Below, piece after piece: positions 57,015-64,000 of a stretch of 64,000 bases of DNA. How positions within the stretch are numbered: the first letter of the stretch is position 1; the number at the start of each line of letters is the position of its first letter. The position numbers and the translations under genes are program-made. The notes below the pieces were generated by a model. It was not told the DNA's origin. It made no database searches and worked only from the letters and a program-made list of their open reading frames with translations. Location: assembly GCA_016706275.1 (NCBI GenBank), contig JADJJY010000002.1, positions 750,520 through 814,519 on the forward strand, written 5' to 3'. This DNA is from Chloracidobacterium sp. Lineage in GTDB: Bacteria > Acidobacteriota > Blastocatellia > Pyrinomonadales > Pyrinomonadaceae.

Positions 57015-57410
57015 AGGCTAAGAGAGAATTTTAGCCACGAATGACACGAATGACACGAATGGCACGAATAGATCGGCGTGGCCCGATCGACCAGCCGGCG
57101 GAGCCGACGTCATATTTGTAGCCCACAGTGCAAACTGTTGGGATTTCGCCAACCAGATCAACCGAGCCGTTGGAAACGGCGACATAAAGCCCACTGCTTA
57201 AACGTTATGCCACCGTCTTCGACGGTTCGAAAACTCTTGTAACGTAATAACCCATATCTCGCGATATGGGCTACAAATATATCGCCATCTCCGATGGCTA
57301 AAGTGACGAGTGATGAGGGTAAGAATTTAAGAAACGTACTTTAGCCACGAATGACACGAATGACACGAATAGATCGGCTGCTTGAGCCTAAATTAGGCTA
57401 AAGTTGCGGC
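57015..57410. repeat. Cluster of short palindromes and CACGAAT repeats
   Basis: Two blocks of AGCCACGAATGACACGAAT (about 57032-57070 and 57343-57372) flank a run of small hairpins: GCCGTT/AACGGC, ACCGTC/GACGGT, CCATAT/ATATGG and GCCAT/ATGGC. An AGCCTAA/TTAGGCT palindrome follows (about 57385-57400). No coding frame. It fills most of the 930-bp gap between the two giants together with 57421-57640. Confidence 0.55.
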
Positions 57411-57420
57411 GTTTTCTTGG

Positions 57421-57640
57421 TGTCACCAACGGTGACAGATATTAAAGCCTGGGGAGCAGCGACCAACGGGAGCGGATCCCTAGGTGGACGTCAGCAAAAT
57501 AACCCCGTCCCCAACGGGGACGAACACGCCAATCTATGTTCGTCGCCGTCAGCGACGGGACATTCACAAAAACCTAACCTAGGGTTACGCAAACTAACGT
57601 TCGCTCACCCTAGGCTTTAATGTTCATCGCCGTTGGCGAT
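57421..57640. repeat. 220-bp multi-hairpin intergenic repeat (copy 2)
   Basis: A direct copy of 47287-47508 with the same five stems. The third stem reads CGTCGC/GCGACG, a compensatory pair relative to copy 1. Copy ends are sharp, and both copies are followed at 16-54 bp by a GGCTGCGA terminator. Confidence 0.7.
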
Positions 57641-57688
57641 AAGGTCGAATCCGTAAACTCCCCGCCTGGACAGGAGGGGAGCAAAAAG

Positions 57689-57718
57689 AAAAAGGCTGCG
57701 ACCACTACGATCGCAGCC
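57689..57718 (-). terminator. GGCTGCGA-type terminator hairpin (copy 6)
   Basis: Same stem; the loop reads GTAGT on the minus strand. TTTTTCTTTTT follows. It lies 36 nt after the stop of the 57754 gene, behind a CAAGCGTAA/TTACGCTTG hairpin. Confidence 0.85.
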
Positions 57719-57753
57719 CTCAGGTTTATGCAAGCGTAAATTACGCTTGGCGG

Positions 57754-60700
57754 TTATTGCTCGCGGGTCGTGCCGGATGATCCGACAAAGTCAGCATCCG
57801 CGACGTTGTCGTTAAGCGTGATGACACGGCTCGGTTGATCGAAGAAGAACCGTCGTGAACGCACCGTGACCACATACGTCTCGCCCGCTGTCAGACCCGG
57901 AACCGTGTATCGTCCGTTGACGCCCGTGGTGACATTGATCGGCGACACAAGCGAATTACCTGTTACGGTTACAAACGCCCCGCGAATGCCGCGTCCACCC
58001 GCCGTCAACACACGTCCGCCGATGGATACATCAGCAGCCGTCGGAGCCAGGAACTCGAGTCCCCATCCGCCGGCGATACGTCCGACTGCAAAGTTTGCAG
58101 TGTCGTCGCCGATCGGCCTCAACTGGCCCGCGTCGTCGCGGACATAGAGGCTCCAAGTGCCGTTCGGGTTGGTCAGGCCAAAGCCCGTGCCGCCCGAACC
58201 AAACATCGTCTGTGCGAGCGTATTTGCCGTCGAACAGTTTGGCGTGACATACGGACCTGCCGGAGCCGTCGGTGCAAAGACCGTATTGGTTTCACAAACC
58301 GTCGGCAGGAACTGTCCTGTCGTCCAAGCACCCGAATCAAGCAGATGGCCACCCGCAAAGTCGCTAAACGTCAGCGTCACAGGTGTAGCCGGATCGATCG
58401 GGAACGGTCCGCCGGTGTCCGCAACGAGCAGATATTTCTGTCCGAGCGGGCCAACCAGCAGCACGTCCATATTGTCCGGATTAGCATGCGATACGTCGTA
58501 CAACGTCACCCGCATCGTACCGACGATATTCGGTGCTCCCGCCACAACGATCTGTGACGGATACGGATTTGCGACCGTTGCAAAGAACATATTGATCGGA
58601 TCATGCGGTATCGCCTGTAAGAACTGCGACGCCGTGTCGTTGATGCTTAGCACCGCCGATGTCTGAGCACCTGCTGACGCTCCCGAAACAACACTCATTG
58701 ACAAGCTAGCCGTCTCATCAGGTATCTCGACGATGGTGTCGCCGGTACAGATCTGGACCGTTGCAAACGCCTCAGTGTCACCCGAGTTGAATACAACACT
58801 CTGATTTGTGATCGTACCGTAATCGACGCCCGCCGTACCGCACGTGCCGCCCGTTCCCGGGTTACCGCCGCCGACTGTTGTCGAAACCTGAACCGTCGAG
58901 ACGATCGAGGTATTGCCCGTTCGGACAAGCCTGATCTGAGCCGTCTGCGATTCGTCTTCTCTGTACGTTGCTGAGGCAAATTCGACAAATGCCGGCGTCG
59001 TACATGTGATAGTGACGTTAGTAACGTTTGCGTTCGTGATCGTTCCCGAACCGTTTGTCACCGCACAGCTCTGGATCGGTCCCGTCGGTTGTGTCAGCAC
59101 CGTCACAGCATAGTTTGCTCCGCTCGCGACCGGTGTCGAGAACGTGAACGCTCCGTCTGCAGCGATCGGCGTGTTATTGCCGCCGTTGTTTTGGATGACA
59201 AATCCCGTGCCCGTCAGTCCGCTAACCGTACCGCCAACTGTATAAGTGTTGGTTGTACAAGCCACCGAGACATTGGTGATATTGGCATTTGTCACCGTAC
59301 CCGAACCGCTCGTCACCGTACACGTCTGTGTCGGATTAGTAGGCTGTGCGAATACCGTCACGGCATACGAACCGCCGCTTGCGACAGGTGTCGCGAACGT
59401 GAACGCTCCATCCGCAGCGATCGGTGTACTGGTACCGCCATTGTTTTGGATAACAAGCCCCGAGCCCAAAAGCCCGGTAACGTTACCGCCAATGGTGTAG
59501 GTGTTAGTCACACAGGTCACTGTTACGTTAGTTACGTTTGCCGCACCGACCGTTCCCGAACCATTGGTCACGGTACAGGTCTGAGCCAATTCCGGGCTCG
59601 CCAGAGTCGGCTGCGTAAACACCGTCACCGCATACGTCGCACCGCTAGCGACAGGTGTCGCAAAGGTAAACGCTCCGTCTGCAGCGATCGGCAGATCATC
59701 GCCACCGTTGTTCCTCAGAACAAATCCAGTGCCGTTTAGCCCGGTGACGTTACCGCCTATCGTGTAAGCGTTCGTGGTACAGGTCACCACTACGCTCGTG
59801 ATGTTAGCGGTTGTGACCGAACCCGAACCGCTCGTCACCACACAAGTCTGTGTCGGTGCCGAAGGCTGTGTAAGTACCGTCACTGCATACGATCCGCCGC
59901 TGGCGACGGGTGTCGCGAACGTAAACGATCCGTTTGCCGCAACCGGTAGATTGTCACCCGCGCTGTTCTGCAGTACGAGTCCGCTGCCCGCTAGGCCGCT
60001 GACCGTTCCACCGACCGTGTAAGTATTGGTCACACAAGTAACAGTAACGTTCGTGACGTTTGCCGCCCCGATCGTACCCGAACCATTCGTGACCGTACAC
60101 GTCTGTGTCGGGCCGCTAGGCTGCGTCAATACGGTAACCGCATACGGTGCAAGGTCAGCAAGCGGCGTTGCAAACGTAAAGCTGCCGTCTGCAGCGATCG
60201 GGAAGTTATCACCGCCGTGATTCTGCAGAACGAGTCCCGTGCCCGTCAGCCCGCTGACCGTACCGCCAACCGTAAACGTGGATACAACAATCTCATCCGC
60301 ACCGATATCCGTTGCAGACCCGGACGGACGTGTGTCGCCATCTATATCATTGGTAACTCCGCCGATCGCCAGCGTTGTTCCGCCGTTGATGAGAAGCGGA
60401 TTTGCCGGACTCGGCTGTAAGTGCAGATCCGTAGCCGAAACAAAGATCGGCTCAACCTCCTGCGAATTTGCGTCGTCCGAAACCGCCGTGCGCCACGCCA
60501 CTATATCCGCGTAATCGATTCCCGCCGCCGTTGACAATGAACCGCTACGGAAACCACCGTCGTTCGCTCCGGTTGACCAAAAATCGTTGTAGTTTGAGTC
60601 AAGATTGGCAAACGTCGTCGTGACCATGCCGATCGCGTAGCTCTTGGCATTGACACCGCCGCCCGATGCGATCTGTGTCGTGTAGAAAATATTATTTTTC

Positions 60701-63700
60701 AACTCAACCGTTGGGTCGGTTCCGGTAATGGCAACGCCATAGCTCGGCATTTGAGTCGCGACCGCACCTCTATCGCCCGTCAGAGCGATCGAGTTGTGGT
60801 AGAGCCTCGTGCTTGAGCCGGTTGCTCCGACCACATAAATACCTGTCATAATGTCGGGGCTGGTTGCCGGAGATGTAACGCCCGAGATCATATTGTTCTG
60901 GATAGTATTCGCTCCGCCCGTGGCTCCGGCAACGGTGATACCCGCCGCCGAAAATCCGACCGCGCTTAGAGATGCGACACCATCGATCTTGTTTCTTGCA
61001 ACAAGCGCATTTGTAACACCGCCCCCGGTGGTATTGGTGTTATCAATACCTTGAGTTCCGACACCAATGCCTATACCGTCGGCCGACTCGTTAGTCGAAA
61101 CGCCATTGATGCTGTTTTCGGTAATTTGAACGCCGTTTTCGTTAAAGACGACGATACCCACGCGCCGGATGCGGTCACCCGCAACCGCCGAAGTTTCGTT
61201 CATGGTTATGACCGTTCCGGTGTTCTGATTCGCCAAACTTGCTCCAGCCGAATAGATTCCAAAGATGGAGCGTTTGACCGAACAGTTTTCGACACGGTTG
61301 TTGTCGTTATCCGTTCCCACTGTTCCCGGTGTCGCTCCGCCCAACGAGATGCCAAGCAAGGTCGTTGTCGGATCCTGCCCGAGGATATTAACGTTTTTGA
61401 TCGTATTGTTCTGCGCACCGTTCAGCGTTGCGGTGGTTCCAACCGAAACAACTACTGCCGACGTACCCACATTCGTGTTCTGGATCGTCAATTCACGAAG
61501 CGCCGGATTGCCGCCGACAACGTCAGGAGCCACCAGCGTCGATGCCGTTGAACCGTCAAACCGCACGCGGTCCGCGCCGTTTAGCCTGATCAACGCACTC
61601 GTATTCGAACCGGTAATCGTCCGCGGAGCACCGCTCGGTTTGATGAGCATCGTATAGCCGCCGACGCCATCCTCGGCCCATTGGTTAAGTGCAACGGTGC
61701 CAAGCTCGGCTGCTAAGTCACTCGTAATATTGATCGTTACGTTTCCGGTCAGAGCCCCGGCATTGATCGCCTCAAAGATGCCGCCCGTGTTGGTCAGCGA
61801 GGTATATGTCTCGCCCGTACCCACATTTATCGGACCGCTAAAGGCCGCGACGATAGTATAGGTGTTCGGCGTTGTTGGCGGGGTGGTGATGGAATTAACA
61901 TTTGTTCCGACAACACCCGCACCCGGATTAGCCGCAAGGTTACCAAGCGTATCCTGTGCTACCACGAAGTATCGAATGACATCGGTTGCGACAACGCCAC
62001 CGACAAGCGTGTTGTCGATCGTACAGTCGTATGTTCCGTTTTGCGCCGTACCGCCGGTTGATACGCACTGAGTCGAGAAATACGACCCTGCGTTTTTGTT
62101 AAAATAGATCCGCGGCAGGAATGTCGCAGTCTGATCAACGCCGGTCACGTCCGTGATCGTCACGGGAATGACGCGATTTGTGGTCAAAGATGTATTTGTC
62201 AGTGCCGTATAGGTAATATTCGGGACCGAAAGGTCAACGCCGTTAAAGTTACCCGCGTCGGCGCCGATATCGGTCGGCGTAAATGATGCGCGTGTTTGTC
62301 CGTCAAAATCGTCTGTTACGCCGACGTCGACGCCATTGCCTTCGGCAACGGTCGCGTTGGTCGGATGCAGATGCAGATCGGGAACCGCATTCGTCGGGTC
62401 AAGAAATTGCGGATTGCCCTCAAAACTGCCCGCGTCTTGTCCGACAGCAGTTCTCCATGCACCTATGTTTGCGACGTCCGCTCCATTAAAGTAGCCAAAG
62501 ACCGCACCCGTTCCGTTAGCAAAATAAACGTTGTTATTGATGGTCAAGCCGCCCGGATTTGGAGCCGTTCCATTGATCTTTACAGCATAATTGCTACCAG
62601 TTGCACCGCTGTTGCTGCGGCCATTAAAGAAAATATTGTCGCGGAAACTGCGTGTGTTAACGGTTTGCGTTCCGTTAAATGCGTAAGAAGCTCCAACACC
62701 GGCAGTCGGGGCGCCGCCGATGTAAATGCTGTTATGAACAAATGTGTCCGTACCAAGAAAACCGTTAAATCCGTTGATACCCGTGGTTCCCGAATTGCTC
62801 GCAGCCGAACCGAACGCATTTGTTATACCCGCTCCGAGAGCGATCATATTGTTGCGATAGATGGTCGTTCCGCCCGCCACGCGAATTCCGTTGACTTCGG
62901 CGGTCGTGCTGTTGGTCGCAGTGGTTAGGCCGTAAATATTGTTTCTCTCAACAACGTTACCGGTCGCTCCGGTAAATTGAATACCGGTTACGACAGAGGC
63001 TGCGGTCGCGTTCGTATTGCTAAGATTAAAGATCGTATTCTGCGCGGCATTGTTGACCGGCGTTGCGCTCACAAAACCAATTCCCAAAACGGAGGCAGCC
63101 GTAGTGGTTCCCGTTCCGCCTGCGGCGGTCAGATTGCGTATAGTATTACTCGTAGCCGTAGCTATCGATGTGGAAACAAAAATACCTGCTACTTGTGTGC
63201 CGGTCGCTGTCGACGTGCTTTGAATCGAATTGGCAACAGTTCCTCCAATAGTGTTTCCAGTCAAAGTGGTGATAACGGCTGACGACGTATTCAAACGAAT
63301 ACCGTAAGCATTCGCCGCACCTGCTCCGGCGTTGGCAGATGTAATTCCGCCGATCAAATTATTGTTTGCTGTCCAGGCATCAACACTGAAATTGAACATA
63401 CCCATCGCATCGGCCGCACTCGCCGAGTTGGTAGCGTAGTTCAATGAACCGGTTGCCGACTGGCTTCCGATGGTATTGCTATTTGTATTAGCAACACCAT
63501 TAGTTACATATATTCCCATGAAAGGCGCGCCTGAACTTGTACCGCTCGACGTAACACCTGTGACACTGACCGACGCGACTGTATTGCTGTTGATATTTGA
63601 AACCGTGCCAGCCGATATACCGTTGAAAACGATCCCGCGGAATGTTCCGGTTGAACCTGTTAAAGTGTATGTCCCGGTTTGTGTATTGGAAGCGAACCCG

Positions 63701-64000
63701 ACGATATTTCCCGTGATTGTAAATGCTTGTGCACCGCTGGTAGCCGAGGTGTTTCCGACAAGAATTGCGTTGTGAAGCGCACCTGTTGTCCAAGTACGTG
63801 TTCCCGTCTGGTAAAACCTATTGTTGGTAATTGACCAAGCATTGCAACCGCCATTGGTCGCGACCCCAGCACTAGTGACCGCAGCCCCGAAGTAGTCAAA
63901 GATATTATTGTTGTTAATTATATTTCCGCTGTTGCCGATCGCAGTCGTAGTGGTCGAGCCGTTTCCTAAAATTGCTTTAGTTGGTAGATTCGCTCCGCTG
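57754..64000 (-). CDS. Giant beta-helix/P-domain surface protein (5' end outside window)
   Basis: The frame is open from the right edge to a TAA at 57754: at least 2081 residues. An ATG at 63519 is internal. The first visible part (N-N-N-N-I-F-D-Y-F-G-A-A-V) aligns with residues near 250 of the 16409 giant, so only some 200 residues, including the signal peptide, should be missing. Modules by order: two beta-helix regions (63999-62280 and 61850-60300), each closing with a D-I-G-A-D motif; five SD-repeat-like units of about 85 residues (N-x-Y-T-V/I-G-G-x-V-S/T-G-L, Q-T-C-x-V-T-x-G-S-G) at 60280-58990; Calx-beta; a P-domain-like region; and the carboxypeptidase-regulatory-like domain ending TTREQ. 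Likely a cell-surface adhesin. Confidence 0.88.
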   Translation of the reverse strand, partial: SGANLPTKAILGNGSTTTTAIGNSGNIINNNNIFDYFGAAVTSAGVATNGGCNAWSITNNRFYQTGTRTWTTGALHNAILVGNTSATSGAQAFTITGNIVGFASNTQTGTYTLTGSTGTFRGIVFNGISAGTVSNINSNTVASVSVTGVTSSGTSSGAPFMGIYVTNGVANTNSNTIGSQSATGSLNYATNSASAADAMGMFNFSVDAWTANNNLIGGITSANAGAGAANAYGIRLNTSSAVITTLTGNTIGGTVANSIQSTSTATGTQVAGIFVSTSIATATSNTIRNLTAAGGTGTTTAASVLGIGFVSATPVNNAAQNTIFNLSNTNATAASVVTGIQFTGATGNVVERNNIYGLTTATNSTTAEVNGIRVAGGTTIYRNNMIALGAGITNAFGSAASNSGTTGINGFNGFLGTDTFVHNSIYIGGAPTAGVGASYAFNGTQTVNTRSFRDNIFFNGRSNSGATGSNYAVKINGTAPNPGGLTINNNVYFANGTGAVFGYFNGADVANIGAWRTAVGQDAGSFEGNPQFLDPTNAVPDLHLHPTNATVAEGNGVDVGVTDDFDGQTRASFTPTDIGADAGNFNGVDLSVPNITYTALTNTSLTTNRVIPVTITDVTGVDQTATFLPRIYFNKNAGSYFSTQCVSTGGTAQNGTYDCTIDNTLVGGVVATDVIRYFVVAQDTLGNLAANPGAGVVGTNVNSITTPPTTPNTYTIVAAFSGPINVGTGETYTSLTNTGGIFEAINAGALTGNVTINITSDLAAELGTVALNQWAEDGVGGYTMLIKPSGAPRTITGSNTSALIRLNGADRVRFDGSTASTLVAPDVVGGNPALRELTIQNTNVGTSAVVVSVGTTATLNGAQNNTIKNVNILGQDPTTTLLGISLGGATPGTVGTDNDNNRVENCSVKRSIFGIYSAGASLANQNTGTVITMNETSAVAGDRIRRVGIVVFNENGVQITENSINGVSTNESADGIGIGVGTQGIDNTNTTGGGVTNALVARNKIDGVASLSAVGFSAAGITVAGATGGANTIQNNMISGVTSPATSPDIMTGIYVVGATGSSTRLYHNSIALTGDRGAVATQMPSYGVAITGTDPTVELKNNIFYTTQIASGGGVNAKSYAIGMVTTTFANLDSNYNDFWSTGANDGGFRSGSLSTAAGIDYADIVAWRTAVSDDANSQEVEPIFVSATDLHLQPSPANPLLINGGTTLAIGGVTNDIDGDTRPSGSATDIGADEIVVSTFTVGGTVSGLTGTGLVLQNHGGDNFPIAADGSFTFATPLADLAPYAVTVLTQPSGPTQTCTVTNGSGTIGAANVTNVTVTCVTNTYTVGGTVSGLAGSGLVLQNSAGDNLPVAANGSFTFATPVASGGSYAVTVLTQPSAPTQTCVVTSGSGSVTTANITSVVVTCTTNAYTIGGNVTGLNGTGFVLRNNGGDDLPIAADGAFTFATPVASGATYAVTVFTQPTLASPELAQTCTVTNGSGTVGAANVTNVTVTCVTNTYTIGGNVTGLLGSGLVIQNNGGTSTPIAADGAFTFATPVASGGSYAVTVFAQPTNPTQTCTVTSGSGTVTNANITNVSVACTTNTYTVGGTVSGLTGTGFVIQNNGGNNTPIAADGAFTFSTPVASGANYAVTVLTQPTGPIQSCAVTNGSGTITNANVTNVTITCTTPAFVEFASATYREDESQTAQIRLVRTGNTSIVSTVQVSTTVGGGNPGTGGTCGTAGVDYGTITNQSVVFNSGDTEAFATVQICTGDTIVEIPDETASLSMSVVSGASAGAQTSAVLSINDTASQFLQAIPHDPINMFFATVANPYPSQIVVAGAPNIVGTMRVTLYDVSHANPDNMDVLLVGPLGQKYLLVADTGGPFPIDPATPVTLTFSDFAGGHLLDSGAWTTGQFLPTVCETNTVFAPTAPAGPYVTPNCSTANTLAQTMFGSGGTGFGLTNPNGTWSLYVRDDAGQLRPIGDDTANFAVGRIAGGWGLEFLAPTAADVSIGGRVLTAGGRGIRGAFVTVTGNSLVSPINVTTGVNGRYTVPGLTAGETYVVTVRSRRFFFDQPSRVITLNDNVADADFVGSSGTTREQ

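Noticed and set aside
57417..57620. 67-codon plus-strand ORF inside the hairpin repeat
   Set aside because: It is the translation of the palindromic repeat; the other copy at 47287 does not keep the same frame.
1..64000. tRNA or rRNA genes
   Set aside because: I saw no cloverleaf or rRNA-like conserved sequence in the gaps, all of which are accounted for by repeats, promoters and terminators.

Overview
The window is 64 kb of bacterial chromosome in which every gene I can support lies on the minus strand. Most of it (about 57 kb) encodes very large exported mosaic proteins. These are built from LamG-type jelly rolls, Calx-beta, PKD, Ig-like, fibronectin-III-like, DUF11-like, FG-GAP and beta-helix modules. 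Most end in a carboxypeptidase-regulatory-like domain finishing in the residues REQ. This repertoire, together with tail-collar (MdpB-type) genes and heptamer-rich intergenic DNA, suggests an Acidobacteriota member, perhaps Blastocatellia/Pyrinomonadaceae. That placement is an inference from style; there is no rRNA or marker gene here.

Layout from left to right (transcription runs right to left). 1-16409: a giant open reading frame (at least 5469 codons) whose 3' end lies outside the window. 16752-20183: a four-LamG protein. 20463-25657: a DUF11/beta-helix protein split by frameshifts. 25832-29376: a compact six-gene cassette (tandem GNAT, two DUF6916-like proteins, three phage-tail-collar proteins). 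29669-32841: a small basic secreted protein, a zinc-ribbon membrane protein and a BNR/sialidase-like protein (frameshifted). 33055-36462: a second four-LamG protein. 36717-43877: a propeller/Fn3/beta-helix/P-domain giant with two frameshifts. 44182-44331: a 49-codon remnant consisting only of a signal peptide. 44609-47065: a beta-strand-repeat protein. 47725-56821: a giant of about 3030 residues broken by several frameshifts. 57754-64000: a beta-helix/P-domain giant whose 5' end is outside the window.

The large genes look like products of module shuffling. Four share an N-terminal block (signal peptide followed by an F-x-F/Y/I-x-D-S-hydrophobic-x-x-F motif). All whose 3' end is visible share the REQ-ending C-terminal domain. 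Three also share a P-domain 3' module, and two share a ZU5-like 3' module. Three loci share a conserved 5' leader in which a 7-nt anti-Shine-Dalgarno pairs with the ribosome binding site downstream of a CRP/FNR-like palindrome. One of these leaders now drives only a truncated signal-peptide ORF. A 25-nt terminator hairpin recurs six times with changes only in its loop.

The most interesting candidates for undescribed biology are: (1) the shared N- and C-terminal blocks, possibly an export/anchoring system for giant surface proteins; (2) the structured leader plus operator that may co-regulate them; (3) the tail-collar/DUF6916-like/GNAT cassette; (4) the 220-bp multi-hairpin repeat with a compensatory base-pair change. 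At least seven genes' reading frames are broken by 1-nt-class indels, clustered between 25 and 56 kb. Sequencing error must be excluded before any of these is called a pseudogene.
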